From NCBI GenBank assembly GCA_029339505.1, contig JAQISU010000343.1:496001-560000 (forward strand): a stretch of 64,000 nt of DNA, in the 5' to 3' direction. Source of the DNA: Unio delphinus. Taxonomy: Eukaryota; Mollusca; Bivalvia; Unionida; Unionidae. The translations under genes were made by a program, and so were the position numbers. Shown here piece by piece: positions 34,134 through 47,821 of the stretch; the first letter of the stretch is position 1; every line of letters starts with the position of its first letter. The notes under the pieces are model-generated. The model did not search any database and was not told where the DNA came from. It saw nothing but the letters and a program-made list of their open reading frames with translations.

Positions 34134-36635
34134 TGAAATAACAATAGACTTTATATTGCATCTGTAAATTAGAAGTGAAATATTTTTTCAAACTTCGCGT
34201 TCAACTTTGCGCCAACTTTAAAGTTTATATAATGAGAAATAATAACATTATGATAACTAGGATAAATATTCCCAGGGTGGGGTGAGTTCTCCACTATTCG
34301 CAGCGTCATCTGCAAAGAGTGCATATAATGGTGGAACAGGGGATACAAATCCTGCACTGAGTAAGACAAAATGTTGCAAACGCTTCGTAGCAGAACCTTA
34401 TTGACTTACATTACTATCATGACCTCAAGACTCAGCTTAATATGTATTCGAGGGAGACATACAAGATTGAAATTGGTCTGAAATTTCATACGAAGATGGA
34501 AGAATGTTCGGAGAGGATGAGATCTGACTTGACACAATTCACTCAAAAAGCCCAGGGATGCTGAAAAGTCTTGCTGGAAACATAGTCTTATTTCACTTGC
34601 CAACTCAGTGGGTGGCAGGATGGCATGATGCCCTGAAACTGTTGTCTCACTGTCACATTATCCTGACAGCAAAGCCAATAAAGCTTACGATGGGAAATAA
34701 GTCAGAAAATTGCAATAAATAAATACAGAATAACACCAATAATATTAATACTACCACACTGTTCATTAAACAGGTCACTGTCTGACCATGGTGTGAGACA
34801 ACAGCATTTTGATCCAATGAATGGATGGAAGAAAGTAAGGAATTATATGACTTCATTCGTGGTACTGGTTTCATGTCAACATTATGCAGGCAAAGAATGT
34901 GCAACTATTTCACTCAACATGGGGGAGTCAATACACATATAACACTGCAATTCTGAAACAACTATTTACTAAAAATATACATGATAAAGATGTACATAAT
35001 TACATATGCATGAAGAATAAAAGTCAACAGCTGTAATTGAATGTAATAAAGCAAAGACAATTATATCCAAACTGGTCCTTAAGTCGATCACGCTACACAA
35101 TATGATTTTACACAGACGAATCCAATGCAACCTCATGTGCTTGCATCCTAATATTTCAATTTTGAAAAACTAATATTATTTAAGCAAAAACAAGAATAGT
35201 AGAGTGAATTTTAGTCTACCTTGCTTTTTGGAACTGTATGTCAGCACTAATATTTTTATATTTTAAAAAAAAATCACGTAACATATTTCTGTATGGTGGC
35301 ACAATTTACCATAGAAAATTTGTACACGGCTTTCATTAACTAAAAAAAACAAACATTTTTAATCAAGCCAAATGAAACTCATCCTTTCCCCTATTTACCA
35401 GAAAGGATTCTTGAACAGATGACTGCTATTATAATGTGCTTGCCTTAAATTGCTCATCGTGTTTGTTTCACTTGATGTATGTATTTTGCCATTTATTATA
35501 ATGCGATTTGGTATGCAAAATGTCTGCTGAATAACTCTCACAATTTATGTAAAATGTTTCCAGGATTGTCATGATATCTGTACATATCTGTGCATATATG
35601 CACATACATGACACAGTAGGGGAAAGGTTTCATTGATGTGAATACATAAACACAAGGTTCTGGGACAATCATTCTGATGGAAGACTTTTGGGGTGTAATA
35701 AAATTTAAGGCAAATTTCAACCTGTTAATGACCTGCCTCTTTCCTTTCTAAGAGATATAAATAATGAATACATAATTTTAAAATTAGAATCATTAAAGGC
35801 ACACATAAATCTAAAATCATAATCCTTTAATCACCATAATTGCTTTACATATATTTGTGCATTTCCACAGCATTCACGCGAGACTCATCTCCATAAATAG
35901 TCCTATTATTATTTTTAAAGTAATGTGAGGAACAAAAAATGCAGGACAGAATAATAATAATAATTTGTTTCTTTTTAGGATTTCACCTTAATAATTTTTT
36001 TGTGATGTGATTTCAGTTAAGAATTTTATAGCAAGTATAAAAAAAGATTATCAAAGTATATGATAGTCTGATAAAGAAGTCATGTTACAGAACGGCTGGT
36101 TATGGGAACTTACTGTATTAACCAAAATCAAAAGGAAAATATGACTGAATATTCAACAAAGACATCTTTGTAAGCAAGGACAATAAAAGGCTATATTTGT
36201 ACTTACTCCACTAAATGGTTGATTGGGTTATAAAATACTGGCCTACAAAACCTGCACATCTTTACCATGTTTAAATTAAACAATGGTCTAAAAAGCTGAT
36301 ATTTAATGTTAAACTTATCTAAAAAAAATGTCCTAGAGAACCTGTATTCAGCGCTTATTTTTGATATTAACAATCAAGTACAGAACCCGATATCAAGTTC
36401 TTCTGTGAAACAATGGCCTAAACAGCTTCCATATTTTGTACAAATGGGTCCTTAACATTCCACGCTTACCTCAGTCAACAGCTATACAAAAGATACGGAA
36501 ATAAAAATGTAATGTTGACATTCATTATAGGTATGTTACTGAGTAATTCTTCCATTTGTGTATAATATTAATTAGGAATGAATAAAGAGGTTGAATTGTG
36601 TTTCTCTAAACCGGATCTTTATACATTTGGAAACT
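34134..36635. other. Unique sequence, no gene recognised
   Basis: AT-rich, low-repeat DNA between the convergent genes. It could include TOPBP1 3' UTR sequence but I see no decisive signal. Confidence 0.35.
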
Positions 36636-36898
36636 TACAGTTGTTGTAGTTGTTGTTGTTGTAGGACTTAACGCCATTTTTCAGCATACGATAGGCTATA
36701 CATGGCATTCAGTATTATTGGTGGAGGAAGAACCCGGGAAAACCCCGGAAAGAACCACTGACTCACGAGAAGCTACTGGCAAGCTTTCTCACATAACTAT
36801 TTTAGCCGAATCTTAAGACTCGAACACACGCAGACAGAGGTGAGATGGCAGTGATCCATAACGGAGAGTGCTTTAGACCTCTCGGCCACCCCCTCCCC
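36636..36898 (-). mobile_element. tRNA-derived SINE with (CAA)n tail
   Basis: Read on the minus strand, the head GTGGCCGAGAGGTCTAAAGC resembles a Ser/Leu-type tRNA A-box region, with GTTCGAGTC about 70 bases later as B box. The body includes GAGAAAGCTTGCCAGTAGCT and ends in an ACAACAACAAC tail. A second copy lies at 49993-50200, which confirms a dispersed family. Confidence 0.85.
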
Positions 36899-37782
36899 CA
36901 CTGGAAACTTACAGAGGACAGGCATCATGGCAATGTATTGAACACACAGCGGTAATAATAGATCTACAAAAATATGTGGAGGTACGTCTGAGAAAAGTTC
37001 CCAAGGACATTAATGAATATTTCTATTTGACTTCATTTCAATATTTATAATATATAGATATTACATTTCATCTTGGAATCATTCATGCTTTAAAACATGC
37101 ATCATTATATCATTTTTGAATCACAGGCAATCCAAAACATGCATCAAATTTAACACATAAATTACTTTTTATTCAGATTTAGCAGGAGGATTTTGAGAGT
37201 TTGTACCCCTGATCAATAAGCCATTAACATATACATATGTGTTTGGGGTCAATTTTCAAATATTCAGACAGATCTGGATTGGTATTCAGACAGATCTGGC
37301 CTGGTATTTACACAGATCTGGCCTGGCATTCACACAGATCTGGCCTGGTAGGTATGTCTTCAATCAAAGGACTTTACTCCAATGGCATCCATATCATACA
37401 ATCTTTAATGTGCTGATGTATCATAAAACACTGTACCCCAAAAATGGTCATGCAAAGCATACATAAGCTAGGATTGAAAAGGCAATTTACAAGGTAATCC
37501 AGAAACTTTAAGCCTGATTGACTCTTCCTACTCCAGTATCTAAAAAGGTTGCATCATCATTTTAGCAAGAAAACTGGATTTCTGGAGCCTATCTTTGCAG
37601 AAAGTACCACAAAATCTGTTTTATGATTTTGCATGCAACATTGTCACAGAAATGGACCTAAATGCTAAAATTGAAAGGCACCATTGGCAGTAAATGTGAC
37701 TTACTTTGGCATGCAATGAAAAGTACTTCTCAAGGTCATGTAACTCATGAAATTGCAGGAATATATATATATATATACACAC
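36899..37782. other. Unique sequence with a small 22-bp repeat
   Basis: Apart from about four copies of CAGATCTGGCCTGGTATTCA-like units at 37262-37350, nothing is recognisable. Confidence 0.5.
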
Positions 37783-39005
37783 ACCGTATTTTCGCGCATA
37801 TATCCCGCGGGTTATACCAGATTTTACAAACCCCACAAGGGGGGGGGGGGTGCGGGTTATATAAGGGTGCGGGCTATATCACAATTTTTTTTTACACATA
37901 ATAATATTTCAATATATTGTTTGAAAAAACGTAACTACATAACATATATTGTTCTAGTTTTGTTTTGCTACTCTCATCAATATCAAATTTTCTGCCTGTG
38001 GCTCTATTGCCATGCACTTCAGCATACGCAATGGCAGTTAGCTTGAAGTCGGCCGTGTAAGACTTTCGTTTCGGCATTTTTTAAATTAAACAGAAAGAAA
38101 TTATTTAAACTTGAATCTACACTTCACAAGAATACAAGATTATTTAAAAATGTCCGTGTTTATGTAGCCTGTAGTTGAGGCACAGCTCCTATAGACAGCC
38201 TACGCACACAAGCACTGTGTACCGTGTTTTTTGCTGACTTTTTTTGAGCAAAGGTCGTCGGCTTACTTTGATGATGGCGCCGCTAAAGGCTCCAGTTGAA
38301 GGGTCAAACAAATACCTGTTTGTTATTGCTGCGGCAACTTCAGATAATTGTAGAACATTGAAACAGATTTGTTTTATTTGTTTAGCATATATCAGTGCTT
38401 CAAAGGTAATCAGTTCTCTTTGAAGTGTCAGCAAACATATTTTTTCTTCTTCCATCTGGTATTTGTTTTTAAATTAGTGTCATCTGCTTGACTGTACTCA
38501 TTTTACGTTTCCGCCTTCTGCGGATTCGGATTTTAACTAGTCCGTTGCATAAAGTAATAAGGCCAGATATCATCATTAGCGGATTATGATATAACAGTGC
38601 ACTGTTAGTGTGGTTTGTTAGTATGAGACAATGACTTGTTATTTTAACAATATATTCCAGTACATTGTTTCCTGTCATGGTGCCTTTGATTTTCTCTACT
38701 CCAAACGCAAGACTGTACATACGGTTTTTATCAGCCAAAATTGGTGTCGCCACAAATATCACCAGATGGTATATTTTGTCATCAAAACGGAAAACAGAAT
38801 CGCAGTTTGCTACATCAGCGAAGCCCCGTGATCCTGTAATTGATTTCATTTCCGATTGTAGCTGTATATATATATCTATGGTTGCGGGTTATACAAAGGT
38901 GCGGGTTATGCCAACGATTTTTTTTTACACAAAACCCAAAAACCCGCGGGCTATATGAGGGTGCGGATTATCTGCGTGTGCGGTATATATGCGCGAAAAT
39001 ACGGT
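37783..39005 (-). mobile_element. pogo/Tigger-like DNA transposon, degenerate
   Basis: Perfect 20-bp terminal inverted repeats ACCGTATTTTCGCGCATATA (left 37783-37802; right, inverted, ending 39005) bracket 1.2 kb. Subterminal GCGGGTTATA and GTGCGGGCTATA motifs also recur in inverted orientation at both ends. The element sits in TA-rich sequence, fitting the TA target preference of pogo elements. Inside, the minus strand encodes only the start of a transposase (37892-38077). The remaining frames (38189-38455 and 38469-38849) are not recognisable. It is a truncated or non-autonomous copy. It lies about 460 bp downstream of the TOPBP1 stop codon and could be in its 3' UTR. Confidence 0.8.
37892..38077 (-). 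pseudogene. pogo-like transposase, N-terminal fragment
   Basis: The first roughly 34 residues (MPKRKSYTADFKLTAIAYAE onward, then GNRATGRKFDIDE) match the start of the CENP-B/Psq-type helix-turn-helix found at the N-terminus of pogo/Tigger transposases, which binds the terminal repeats. The frame then leaves the family. No DDE catalytic domain is visible in the element. Confidence 0.75.
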
Positions 39006-39235
<230 letters not shown>

Positions 39236-39467
39236 GATTCACAGAAACTGAGCTAAAATGAATAACTTTACAGCATAGACTACATTGTCAAAAATAATCT
39301 GTCAAATTTTTTGGACCGTATTATCCTAAAGTCACATCATTTTCGGTCAAAATAACAGCATCCTGACCATTCAGGAAATTTGTGCATAGATGTGCAAATT
39401 CATCAGCAGTTTTCTTGAGAAAGCAATTAAGAACATAAAATCCATTATTTTTAAACGAATCATTCCA

Positions 39468-39618
39468 TCATCTTTGTCTTGTTCTTTTTAGTTTGCCACT
39501 TTCTTCTGAAGCAGGAGTGTTTCTTCTTTTACGGCCTGGAGGTTTTTCCGTCTGTATACTAGAAGCAGAAAAAGATTCAAAGTTTAAAAAGTCTTTGAAA
39601 ATATCTTGCTCAGGTGGA
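39468..39618 (-). CDS. TOPBP1: TOPBP1 terminal coding exon (NLS tail)
   Basis: The last exon on the minus strand has acceptor CCTTAAG just above 39618, enters in phase 2 and joins exon 46204-46337 in frame. It encodes 49 residues and stops at TGA 39468-39470. The sequence is acidic/aromatic first (IFKDFLNFESFSAS), then strongly basic, PPGRKRRNTPASEESGKLK followed by RTRQR. This is a bipartite-like nuclear localisation signal at the extreme C-terminus, as in vertebrate TopBP1. The acceptor has a poor pyrimidine tract, so the exact start is less certain than the stop. Confidence 0.65.
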
Positions 39619-39984
39619 CTTAAGGCATTTTGTCAGGGTTATACTTTGACAGGCATTATCATGGTTTGCTTTTGTAAAAATAATGCTTACTGAATGTTGC
39701 CGAATTATACTATCATTGTTGTGACATCATTGATATGACATCACCTTTTACCTGAGTGTACTATAGTGCTATGGACTCTAGCAAAAATTTTGATCTAAAA
39801 TGATGTGGTTGCAACTTCTATTAAATATTAAAAAAGAAACTTTGTAATACAATTTGAACAACTGCAAGAATAGTGCTGTGAAAAAATATGACAAAGTCAA
39901 TGGAAAGTATAAAAAAATAGCTGAAAATAACAAGGAATTTATTTATTTAAAACCAAAAATCATTAATTAATCTTCAACTTGTGT

Positions 39985-40272
39985 GCAAATTTCATACAGT
40001 AATCTCTCATGGGGAGACATAAATTCTGTTTGGATAATTGTCTGACTTGTAAATTTCATATAGTAATCTCTCATGGGGAAAAATTCTGTTTGGATAATTG
40101 GCCGACTTGTAAGTTTCATACAGTAATCTCACATGGGGAGACATTCTGTTTGAATAATTGGCTGACTTGTAAATTTCATACAATAATCTCACATGGGGAG
40201 ACTTAAATTCTGTTTGAATAATTGGCTGACTTGTAAATTTCATACAGTAATCTCATATGGGGAGACATAAAT
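39985..40272. repeat. About 60-bp minisatellite, 5 copies
   Basis: Units share TCATACAGTAATCTCTCATG, GGGAGACATAAATTCTGTTT and TGACTTGTAAATT. Copies differ by small deletions. In the last TOPBP1 intron. Confidence 0.92.
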
Positions 40273-40442
40273 TCTGTTTATGCTACATATATGACAATGA
40301 TGCTAACCATCCTAACTATAATAGTTTTTACAATGACACTATATACTATAGACCTTCATCACAAGGTGTTTACAGTATAACAATATCCCTCGCTATAAGG
40401 AACCTCTCAACAACAGCCCCTGATCATAATGTGCCCCAAAAT

Positions 40443-42020
40443 ATGTCCCTCATAACATGCCTAGTATAACCTGCCTAAGTAAAACAGTCCCTCACCATAA
40501 CATGCCTTAACATAACCTGCCTAAGTAAAGTCCCTCACCATAACATGCCTTAACATAACCTGCCTAAGTAAAGTTCCTCACCATAACATGTCTTAACATA
40601 ACCTGCCTAAGTAAAATCCCTCACCATAACATGTCTTAACATAACCTGCCTAAGTAAAGTCCCTCACCATAACATGCCTTAACATAACCTGCCTAAGTAA
40701 AACAGTCCCTCACCATAACATGCCTTAACATAACTTGCCTAAGTAAAGTCCCTCACATTAACATGCCTTAACATAACCTGCCTAAGTAAAGTCCCTCACC
40801 ATAGCATGCCTTAATATAACCTGCCTAAGTAAAACAGTCCCTCACCATAACATGCCTTAACATAACCTGCCTAAGTAAAGTCCCTCACCATAACATGCCT
40901 TAACATATCCTGCCTAAGTAAAGTCCCTCACCATAACATGCCTTAACATAACCTGCCTAAGTAAAACAGTCCCTCACCATAACATGGCTTAACATAACCT
41001 GCCTAAGTAAAGTCCCTCACCATAACACGTCTTAACATAACCTGCCTAAGTAAAACAGTCCCTCACCATAACATACCTTAACATAACCTGCCTAAGTAAA
41101 GTCCCTCACCATAACACGTCTTAACATAACCTGCCTAAGTAAAACAGTCCCTCACCATAACATGCCTTAACATAACCTGCCTAAGTAAAGTCCCTCACAT
41201 TAACATGTCTTAACATAACCTGCCTAAGTAAAGTCCCTCACATTAACATGCCTTAACATAACCTGCCTAAGTAAAGTCCCTCACCATAGCATGCCTTAAC
41301 ATAACCTGCCTAAGTAAAGTCCCTCACCATAACATGCCTTAACATATCCTGCCTAAGTAAAGTCCCTCACCATAACATGCCTTAACATAACCTGCCTAAG
41401 TAAAACAGTCCCTCACCATAACATGCCTTAACATAACCTGCCTAAGTAAAGTCCCTCACCATAACATGCCTTAACATATCCTGCCTAAGTAAAGTCCCTC
41501 ACCATAACATGCCTTAATATAACCTGCCTAAGTAAAACAGTCCCTCACCATAACATGCCTTAACATAACCTGCCTAAGTAAAGTCCCTCACCATAACATG
41601 CCTTAACATAACCTGCCTAAGTAAAATCCCTCACATTAACATGCCCTAACATAACCTGCCTAAGTAAAAAAGTCCCTCACCATAACATGCCCTAGTATAA
41701 CACTGTCCCTAGCTATAACACGCCTTAGTAGAAGTCCCTCATCATAGCATACCTTAGTACAACATACCCTCACTACAATATGCCATAATATCAGTCCCTC
41801 ACAATAACATGCCTTAGTATAAGTCCCTAACTATAACATGCCTTAGTACAACAGTCCTTAAATATAACATGCCTTAGTATAACACTGTCTATTGCCATAA
41901 CATCCCCTAGTAATACTTTGCTGCTAACCATACATAACCAGCCTGAATATAACACAGTCCCTTGCCATTAGTGCCTCAGTCTATCCCCATCTCTCACCAC
42001 ATCATGCCTAAGTATCAGAC
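40443..42020. repeat. 43/47-bp minisatellite with decaying right flank
   Basis: From 40443 to about 41700 there are roughly 28 units, each with CCTGCCTAAGTAAAGTCCCT then CACCATAACATGCCTTAACA. A recurring subtype carries an extra ACAG (AAAACAGTCCC) every two to three units, so there is a loose higher-order pattern. From 41700 to 42020 units become degenerate. Confidence 0.94.
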
Positions 42021-43160
42021 AGTCCCTCATCACCGAAATTGATCTGTGCCAATAAAACTCAAAACAAAAATGTTTAAATAACCTAAACTCCTCAAGATGA
42101 TTTTTAAATCATTTACAAAACGGTTATTAAATTTTGACAAAAATACCTTCCAAGTTATATACTAATGTGTAAACAAGAACAGACTTTTCTGCAACAATCA
42201 ACATGTCTGCTTGTAATATGATAAACAAGTCTCAAAACCTGTATTTATACTAACAGGAGCTATTATTGTTTTGAGTTATTTAATATAGGGGATGAAAATC
42301 TCCAATTTGTTCTGAGACCTTTAATAAGATTTGAAACTAAGTCAAAGTGTAATAATTCAGCTCAGAGATTCTACAGTCTGGACTACAAATTTTACTGAAA
42401 ACTAATGGCAATCCATTTTCAAATCAGGGTTTCCTCCAAATACTCCCATCACATTTTTCCCATTTGAACATTTAGTCTGGGATACAGGGTCAGAGCCATT
42501 GCAAATCGAAAAATTGGAATTTGCCGCCACAGTGTGGTAGTAGCATATGGTAGTCGCTTATGAGCACACCTAACAAACTTAAGCGATGTTAGAGTCACAC
42601 CTATATGAAATCTTTAGGAAAATGATTTTTTTCCCAAGAAATGGCCAAGTATTATGATCGTTATGTCTTTAATCTGCTGATAGACTAGATTAAACTACAG
42701 AATAGATGAAATCCGATCCATTATTCGTTATTTGCATTATTAGTCACATGACTATACAAATCTCAGGCTACAATATCTTAAGTCCAATAGTCAAGTGAAA
42801 TGAACAGCAAACTCCTAATGATGTACAAAAATCCAAATTTATTAAATGAAAGTCAGATACTTTTTGTAAAAACAATAAAGAACATAAAATTCTCAACATA
42901 TTCATTTCAAGAATGACCAGAAATCTGTCGCTGTCACAGCAATATGGACAGTCGGATTCATTAAGCACATGTCAACCTGTTAAGTCTCATGACACAACAA
43001 AACCTGTGCCGTTGTTCTTGGTATAAATATACAGAGAAAATTTTGTGTTCTTTCTCTTTATTACTTTTTTAAAAAAATATTTGCAAAATTCAAGGGATTT
43101 TCATGGTGGAGAAAAAAATTATAATATCTCAAAAACAAAATTACTTGATTTCCCAGTAGT
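42021..43160. other. Unique intron sequence, nothing recognised
   Basis: Non-repetitive spacer between two related arrays in the same TOPBP1 intron. The frame at 42768-42968 has no domain. Confidence 0.4.
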
Positions 43161-44335
43161 GTAGGAACCCTGTAAAACACAGTCCCTCGCCATAACATGC
43201 GTAAGTATAACACTGTCCCTCATCAAAACATGCATAAGAAATAAAACCATACCTCATCAAAACATGAATAAGTATAACACTGTCCCTCATCAAAACATGT
43301 AAGTATAACACTGTACCTCATCAAAACATGTAAGTATAACACTGTACCTCATCAAAACATGTAAGTATAACACTGTACCTCATCAAAACATGCATAAGAA
43401 ATAAAACCATACCTCATCAAAACATAAGTATAACACTATTTCTCATCAAAACGTGTAAGTATAACACTGTACCTCATCAAAACATGTAAGTATAACACTG
43501 TACCTCATCAAAACATGAGTAAGTATAACACTGTTTCTCATCAAAATATGCCTAGGTATAAAACCGTACCTCATCAAAACATGTGTAAGTATAACACTGT
43601 TTCTCATCAAAACATGTGTAAGTATAACACTGTCCCTCATCAAAACATGTAAGTATAACAGTCCCGCAAAATAACAGACCTTAGTATTAACATTCATTTG
43701 CATTAACAAGCCAAAATATAACACTGTCCCTCACCATAAAGTGTCTCTGTGTAACATCCCTCACGATAACATGCCTTAGTATAACATCCTCCCTCACCAA
43801 GAAGTGCCTCAGCAGAACACTGTCCCTTACCATAAGGTTCTTCAGTATAGGAAATTCACACACCATAGTGCCTAAGTATAATACAATCCCTCGTTAATAG
43901 GTGCCTCAATATAATGATACATCACCATAATTTACCTCAATATAAAATACCTCACCATATTTTACCTCAATATAACAAAACCTCACTATAATTTACCTCA
44001 ATAAAACAACCTTGCCATAATTTACCTCAATATAACATAAAACCTCCCATAATTTACCTCAATATAACATCAAACCTCCCCATAATTTACCTCAATAAAA
44101 CATAAAACCTCCCAATAATTTACATCAATATAACAAAACCTCACCATAATTTACCTCAATATAAAATACCTCACCATAATTTACTCAATATAAAAAACCT
44201 CACCATAATTTACCTCAATATAACAAAACCTCACCATAATTTACCTCAATATAACAAAATCTTGCCATAATTTACCTCAATATAACATAAAACCTCACCA
44301 TAATTTACCTCAATATAACATGGTCATTTGCCATA
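43161..44335. repeat. Two adjacent minisatellites related to the 40.4-kb array
   Basis: 43161-43670 uses about 31-36-bp units with GTATAACACTGTCCCTCATC and AAAACATG. 43670-43900 is transitional. 43900-44335 uses about 27-32-bp units with CCTCACCATAATTTACCTCA. The shared core (CCCTCACCATAACATG-like) shows common descent with 40443-42020. Confidence 0.9.
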
Positions 44336-44595
44336 AAGTTTCACTTTCCATCCCCATAACTCATCTCATTATTGTCCCACATCATAAGTGGCCTTAAGAT
44401 AGCATAAGGGGAAGCTGAAGGATCTCATTACATGATGAAACAATAATATTATGTTAACACAGTAAAACATCTGTCAATCAGAAACTCAGCAATATTCAAA
44501 TGATGTCCCAGTGTAAAGCCCACAGCATTTGGAGATTTGAAATTCTATTTATGCCTTTCTTGGTGTTAAAATGGGCATCACTTTTTGGGCAGTGA

Positions 44596-45350
44596 TAGCA
44601 ATGTCCAAATTAAATGTTTGTATTCTACATTTCAAGAGTTCACAGCTGTGTCACTATTCAATGTTTGTATTCTACATTTCAAGAGGTCACAGCAGTGTCA
44701 TCGTTCAATGTTTGTATTCTACATTTCAAGAGGTCACAGCAGTGTCATCGTTCTAGGTTTATATTCTACATTTCAAGAGGTGTACGTGTAGCATCATCAT
44801 TAAATGATTATATTTTATGTTTCAGTACATCACAGTGTCATCATTAAATGATTATATTTTATGTTTCAGTACGACACAGTGTGTCATCATTAAATGATTA
44901 TATTTCAGTCATCATTAAATGATTATATTTTATGATTCAGTAAGTCACAGTGTGTCATCATTAAATGATAATATTTTTATGTTTCAGGAAGTCACAGTGT
45001 GTCATCATTAAATGATTATATTTTTATGTTTCAGGACCTCACAGTGTGTCATCATTAAATGTTTATTTTTTATGTTTCAGTACATCACAGTGTGTCATCA
45101 TTAAATGATTATATTTTTGTTTCAGTATGTCACAGTGTGTCATCATTAAATGATTATATTTTATATGTCAGTACGTCACAGTGTGTCATCATTAAATGAT
45201 TATATTTTTATGTTTCAGGACCTCACAGTGTGTCATCATTAAATGATTATTTTTTATGTTTCAGTACGTCACAGTGTGTCATCATTAAATGATTATATTT
45301 TTATGTTTCAGTACGTCACAGTGTGTCATCACTAAATTTTTATGTTCTAC
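44596..45350. repeat. 46-49-bp minisatellite, two subtypes
   Basis: 44596-44790 has four units with TGTTTGTATTCTACATTTCA and GAGGTCACAGCAGTGTCATC. 44790-45350 has about twelve units with TCATCATTAAATGATTATAT and TTTATGTTTCAGTACGTCAC. A shared CACAG.GTGTCATC core links the two. On the plus strand TTTTATGTTTCAG resembles a splice acceptor, but the gene is on the other strand. Confidence 0.9.
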
Positions 45351-45879
45351 TTCGTGTTAATGTTTTTGCAGGTCAGATACTATAAGGGGAGGGAACACAC
45401 TACTGCATTAACACATGAGACAACCGATTCTGCAAAATGCTGGTATAGACTATTATATATATTTAACTTCTATTGTGTTCTTTACTTTTGCTGGTGACTG
45501 GGGGTTTATAACTAAGTTTTCACATGCCTGACTTTTCTCATGATTATAAGTGGTAAACAAGATGCTTACTATAATGAGTTTACGGGTTAGTGAAATTTTC
45601 CATGGATAGGATTAGTTTCCAAAATATTCTACTGAAACATTGATCAAGTGAAATACGAATAAAAAGAAGTATGGTAAACAACTATCCGTTTCTGTTTCAA
45701 GATCAGTCTATGGAATAACATACAGTTGTATTCAAATATAGTTTTAGAAGAATTGTTTATTTAAATTATTCAGTGGAAGTACAAAGGTATATTTCATTTC
45801 CTTCTTGGATAAAAACTAATTTTGGATTATTGAAAACTCATTCAAATACATTTTGGATTGAATCATTGTGGTACTTTAA

Positions 45880-46065
45880 GACATTAAAAAAAACTTGGAA
45901 TTTGTTTGGAACATTCTATACTTTACGACATTCAAAACTGTTGGAATTTGTTTGGAACATTCTATACTTTACGACATTCAAAACTGTTGGAATTTGTTTG
46001 GAACATTCTATACTTTAAGACATTCAAAACTGTTGGAATTTGTTTGGAACATTCTATACTTTTGG
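45880..46065. repeat. About 47-bp minisatellite, 4 copies
   Basis: Unit with TTGGAATTTGTTTGGAACAT and TCTATACTTTA, almost identical copies, about 140 bp downstream (in gene direction) of a TOPBP1 exon. Confidence 0.92.
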
Positions 46066-46203
46066 ACTTATGATAGGACATTTAGGATTATTTGGTGTTT
46101 CATTAACAATATTGTAAATGTCTCTCAAACTTTCATTTTGTAACTTAGAGAAATAAATTACTTGTTGGTTTAAGACCTAAATATATAAACTCTTTTCACT
46201 TAC

Positions 46204-46337
46204 TTTTTCCTCAAAACAAGTATCTGTGATGGACAGTACTCAGTGGGATCAGGAGCTGTTATGTCCATAAGCTGAGCTGGGATAAATTCAGGACGTACAC
46301 AAATTGCATCACTTGCAGCTAAATGTTCGAAATCCAC
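46204..46337 (-). CDS. TOPBP1: TOPBP1 exon, end of C-terminal BRCT domain
   Basis: A 134-nt minus-strand exon with acceptor ATTTCAG just above 46337 and donor GTAAGT below 46204. It enters in phase 0 and leaves in phase 2. It encodes 44 whole codons, including ICVRPEFIPAQLMD, then PTEYCPSQI. This matches the last stretch of the final TopBP1 BRCT domain by pattern (a conserved C-[LV]-R-x-E-[YF]-I block, then Y-C). With its neighbours it gives a continuous frame into the basic tail. The match is from memory of the family, not a search. Confidence 0.75.
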
Positions 46338-46579
46338 CTGAAATGAGACGACACTATTTAGGTACCTAACTTGTATTGCACTTTTCAAATGACTTTGGAT
46401 TTTTCTCCTTCTCTAATAAAGGAACTTTGATATAATTTGTATTGAAAACTAGTAAATCTAATCGACTTTTTTACATAAAGCTTAATAAGTAATTGATTTC
46501 GAGACAAACACCAGTTAACTGGTGTAAGTTCATAAGAGAACAGCTCCGATCTTAAATAGATATATGTTTGCACTCATGA

Positions 46580-46695
46580 AAATTGACACTGTCAATAGCC
46601 AAAAAGTAATTGACATTGTCAATAGCCAAAAAGTAATTGACATTGTCAATAGCCAAAAAGTAATTGACATTGTCAATAGCCAAAAAGTAATTGAC
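46580..46695. repeat. 27-bp repeat containing a palindrome, 4 copies
   Basis: Each unit is AATTGACATTGTCAATAGCC plus AAAAAGT. TTGACATTGTCAA is a near-perfect inverted repeat (6-bp arms TTGACA/TGTCAA around a central T). Confidence 0.93.
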
Positions 46696-47099
46696 ATTTA
46701 TTGTATTTAGATTGAGAGATAAATAAAAACTTTATGACCTTCTATGCTCAGCTTGTAAAATTGATACCCAAAACTGTAGCCTGTTTTTTTTAAAAACAAT
46801 ATTATACCAAATTCATGGTGAAATCATAATAGTAAATTATATATTACATTTTCTGCTGCTATAAATAAAACAAATAAAGTTAATTTTTAAAAAAATATTC
46901 AAAATGTCACTGTAATTGCAATTTATGTATATGTGACCTCTGACCCCTCCCCTGATATTCTGATAAAAAAATCTCATCTTGCATAAGGTTATCACATGTG
47001 GAACCTATGTATCAAGTTTGTCAAATTTATATCCTGGAGATAAACATCACAAACAGATGGACTAACACTTAGCAGAGTAATGTAACAATATCACTGAGT

Positions 47100-47530
47100 A
47101 GTGAAATGTCATTTGCCACAATGTGACATAACACTTAGCGGTGTCATATTACATAACAATGAGTAGTGAAATGTCATTTGCCACTTTGACATAACAGTTA
47201 TCAGTGTCATATTACATATCACTGAGTAGTGCAATGTCATTTGCCACTGTGACATAACACTTAGCAGTGTCATATTACATATCACTGAATAGTGCATTGT
47301 CATTTGCCACTGTGACATAACACTTAGCAGTGTCATATTACATATCACTGAGTAGTGCAATGTCATTTGCCACTGTGACATAACACTTAGAGGTCATATT
47401 ACATATCACTGAGTAGTGCAATGTCATTTGCCACACTGTGACATAAAAGTAACCACTGTCATATAACAATATAACTGAGTAATGCAATGAATAGCAAAAT
47501 CACCAAGAAATGTAGTCATTTGCCATTCTG
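47100..47530. repeat. 63-bp minisatellite (left of LINE)
   Basis: About six units with TGACATAACACTTAGCAGTG, TCATATTACATATCACTGAG and TGTCATTTGCCACTG. Related to the 66-bp array at 48975-49440. A LINE separates the two. Confidence 0.92.
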
Positions 47531-47535
47531 TGACA

Positions 47536-47546
47536 TAATAATAATA

Positions 47547-47638
<92 letters not shown>

Positions 47639-47650
47639 GAAATAATAATA

Positions 47651-47690
<40 letters not shown>

Positions 47691-47821
47691 TTAATAATAA
47701 TAAAATTAATAATAATAATAATAAAATTAATAATAGTAATTTCAAAAAATAATAATAATGATAATAATAAAATTAATATAATAATAAAATTAATAACAAT
47801 AATAATAATAATAATAATAAA

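Noticed and set aside
44790..45350. Repeated plus-strand splice acceptors (TTTATGTTTCAG)
   Set aside because: The host gene here is on the minus strand and no open exon follows them.
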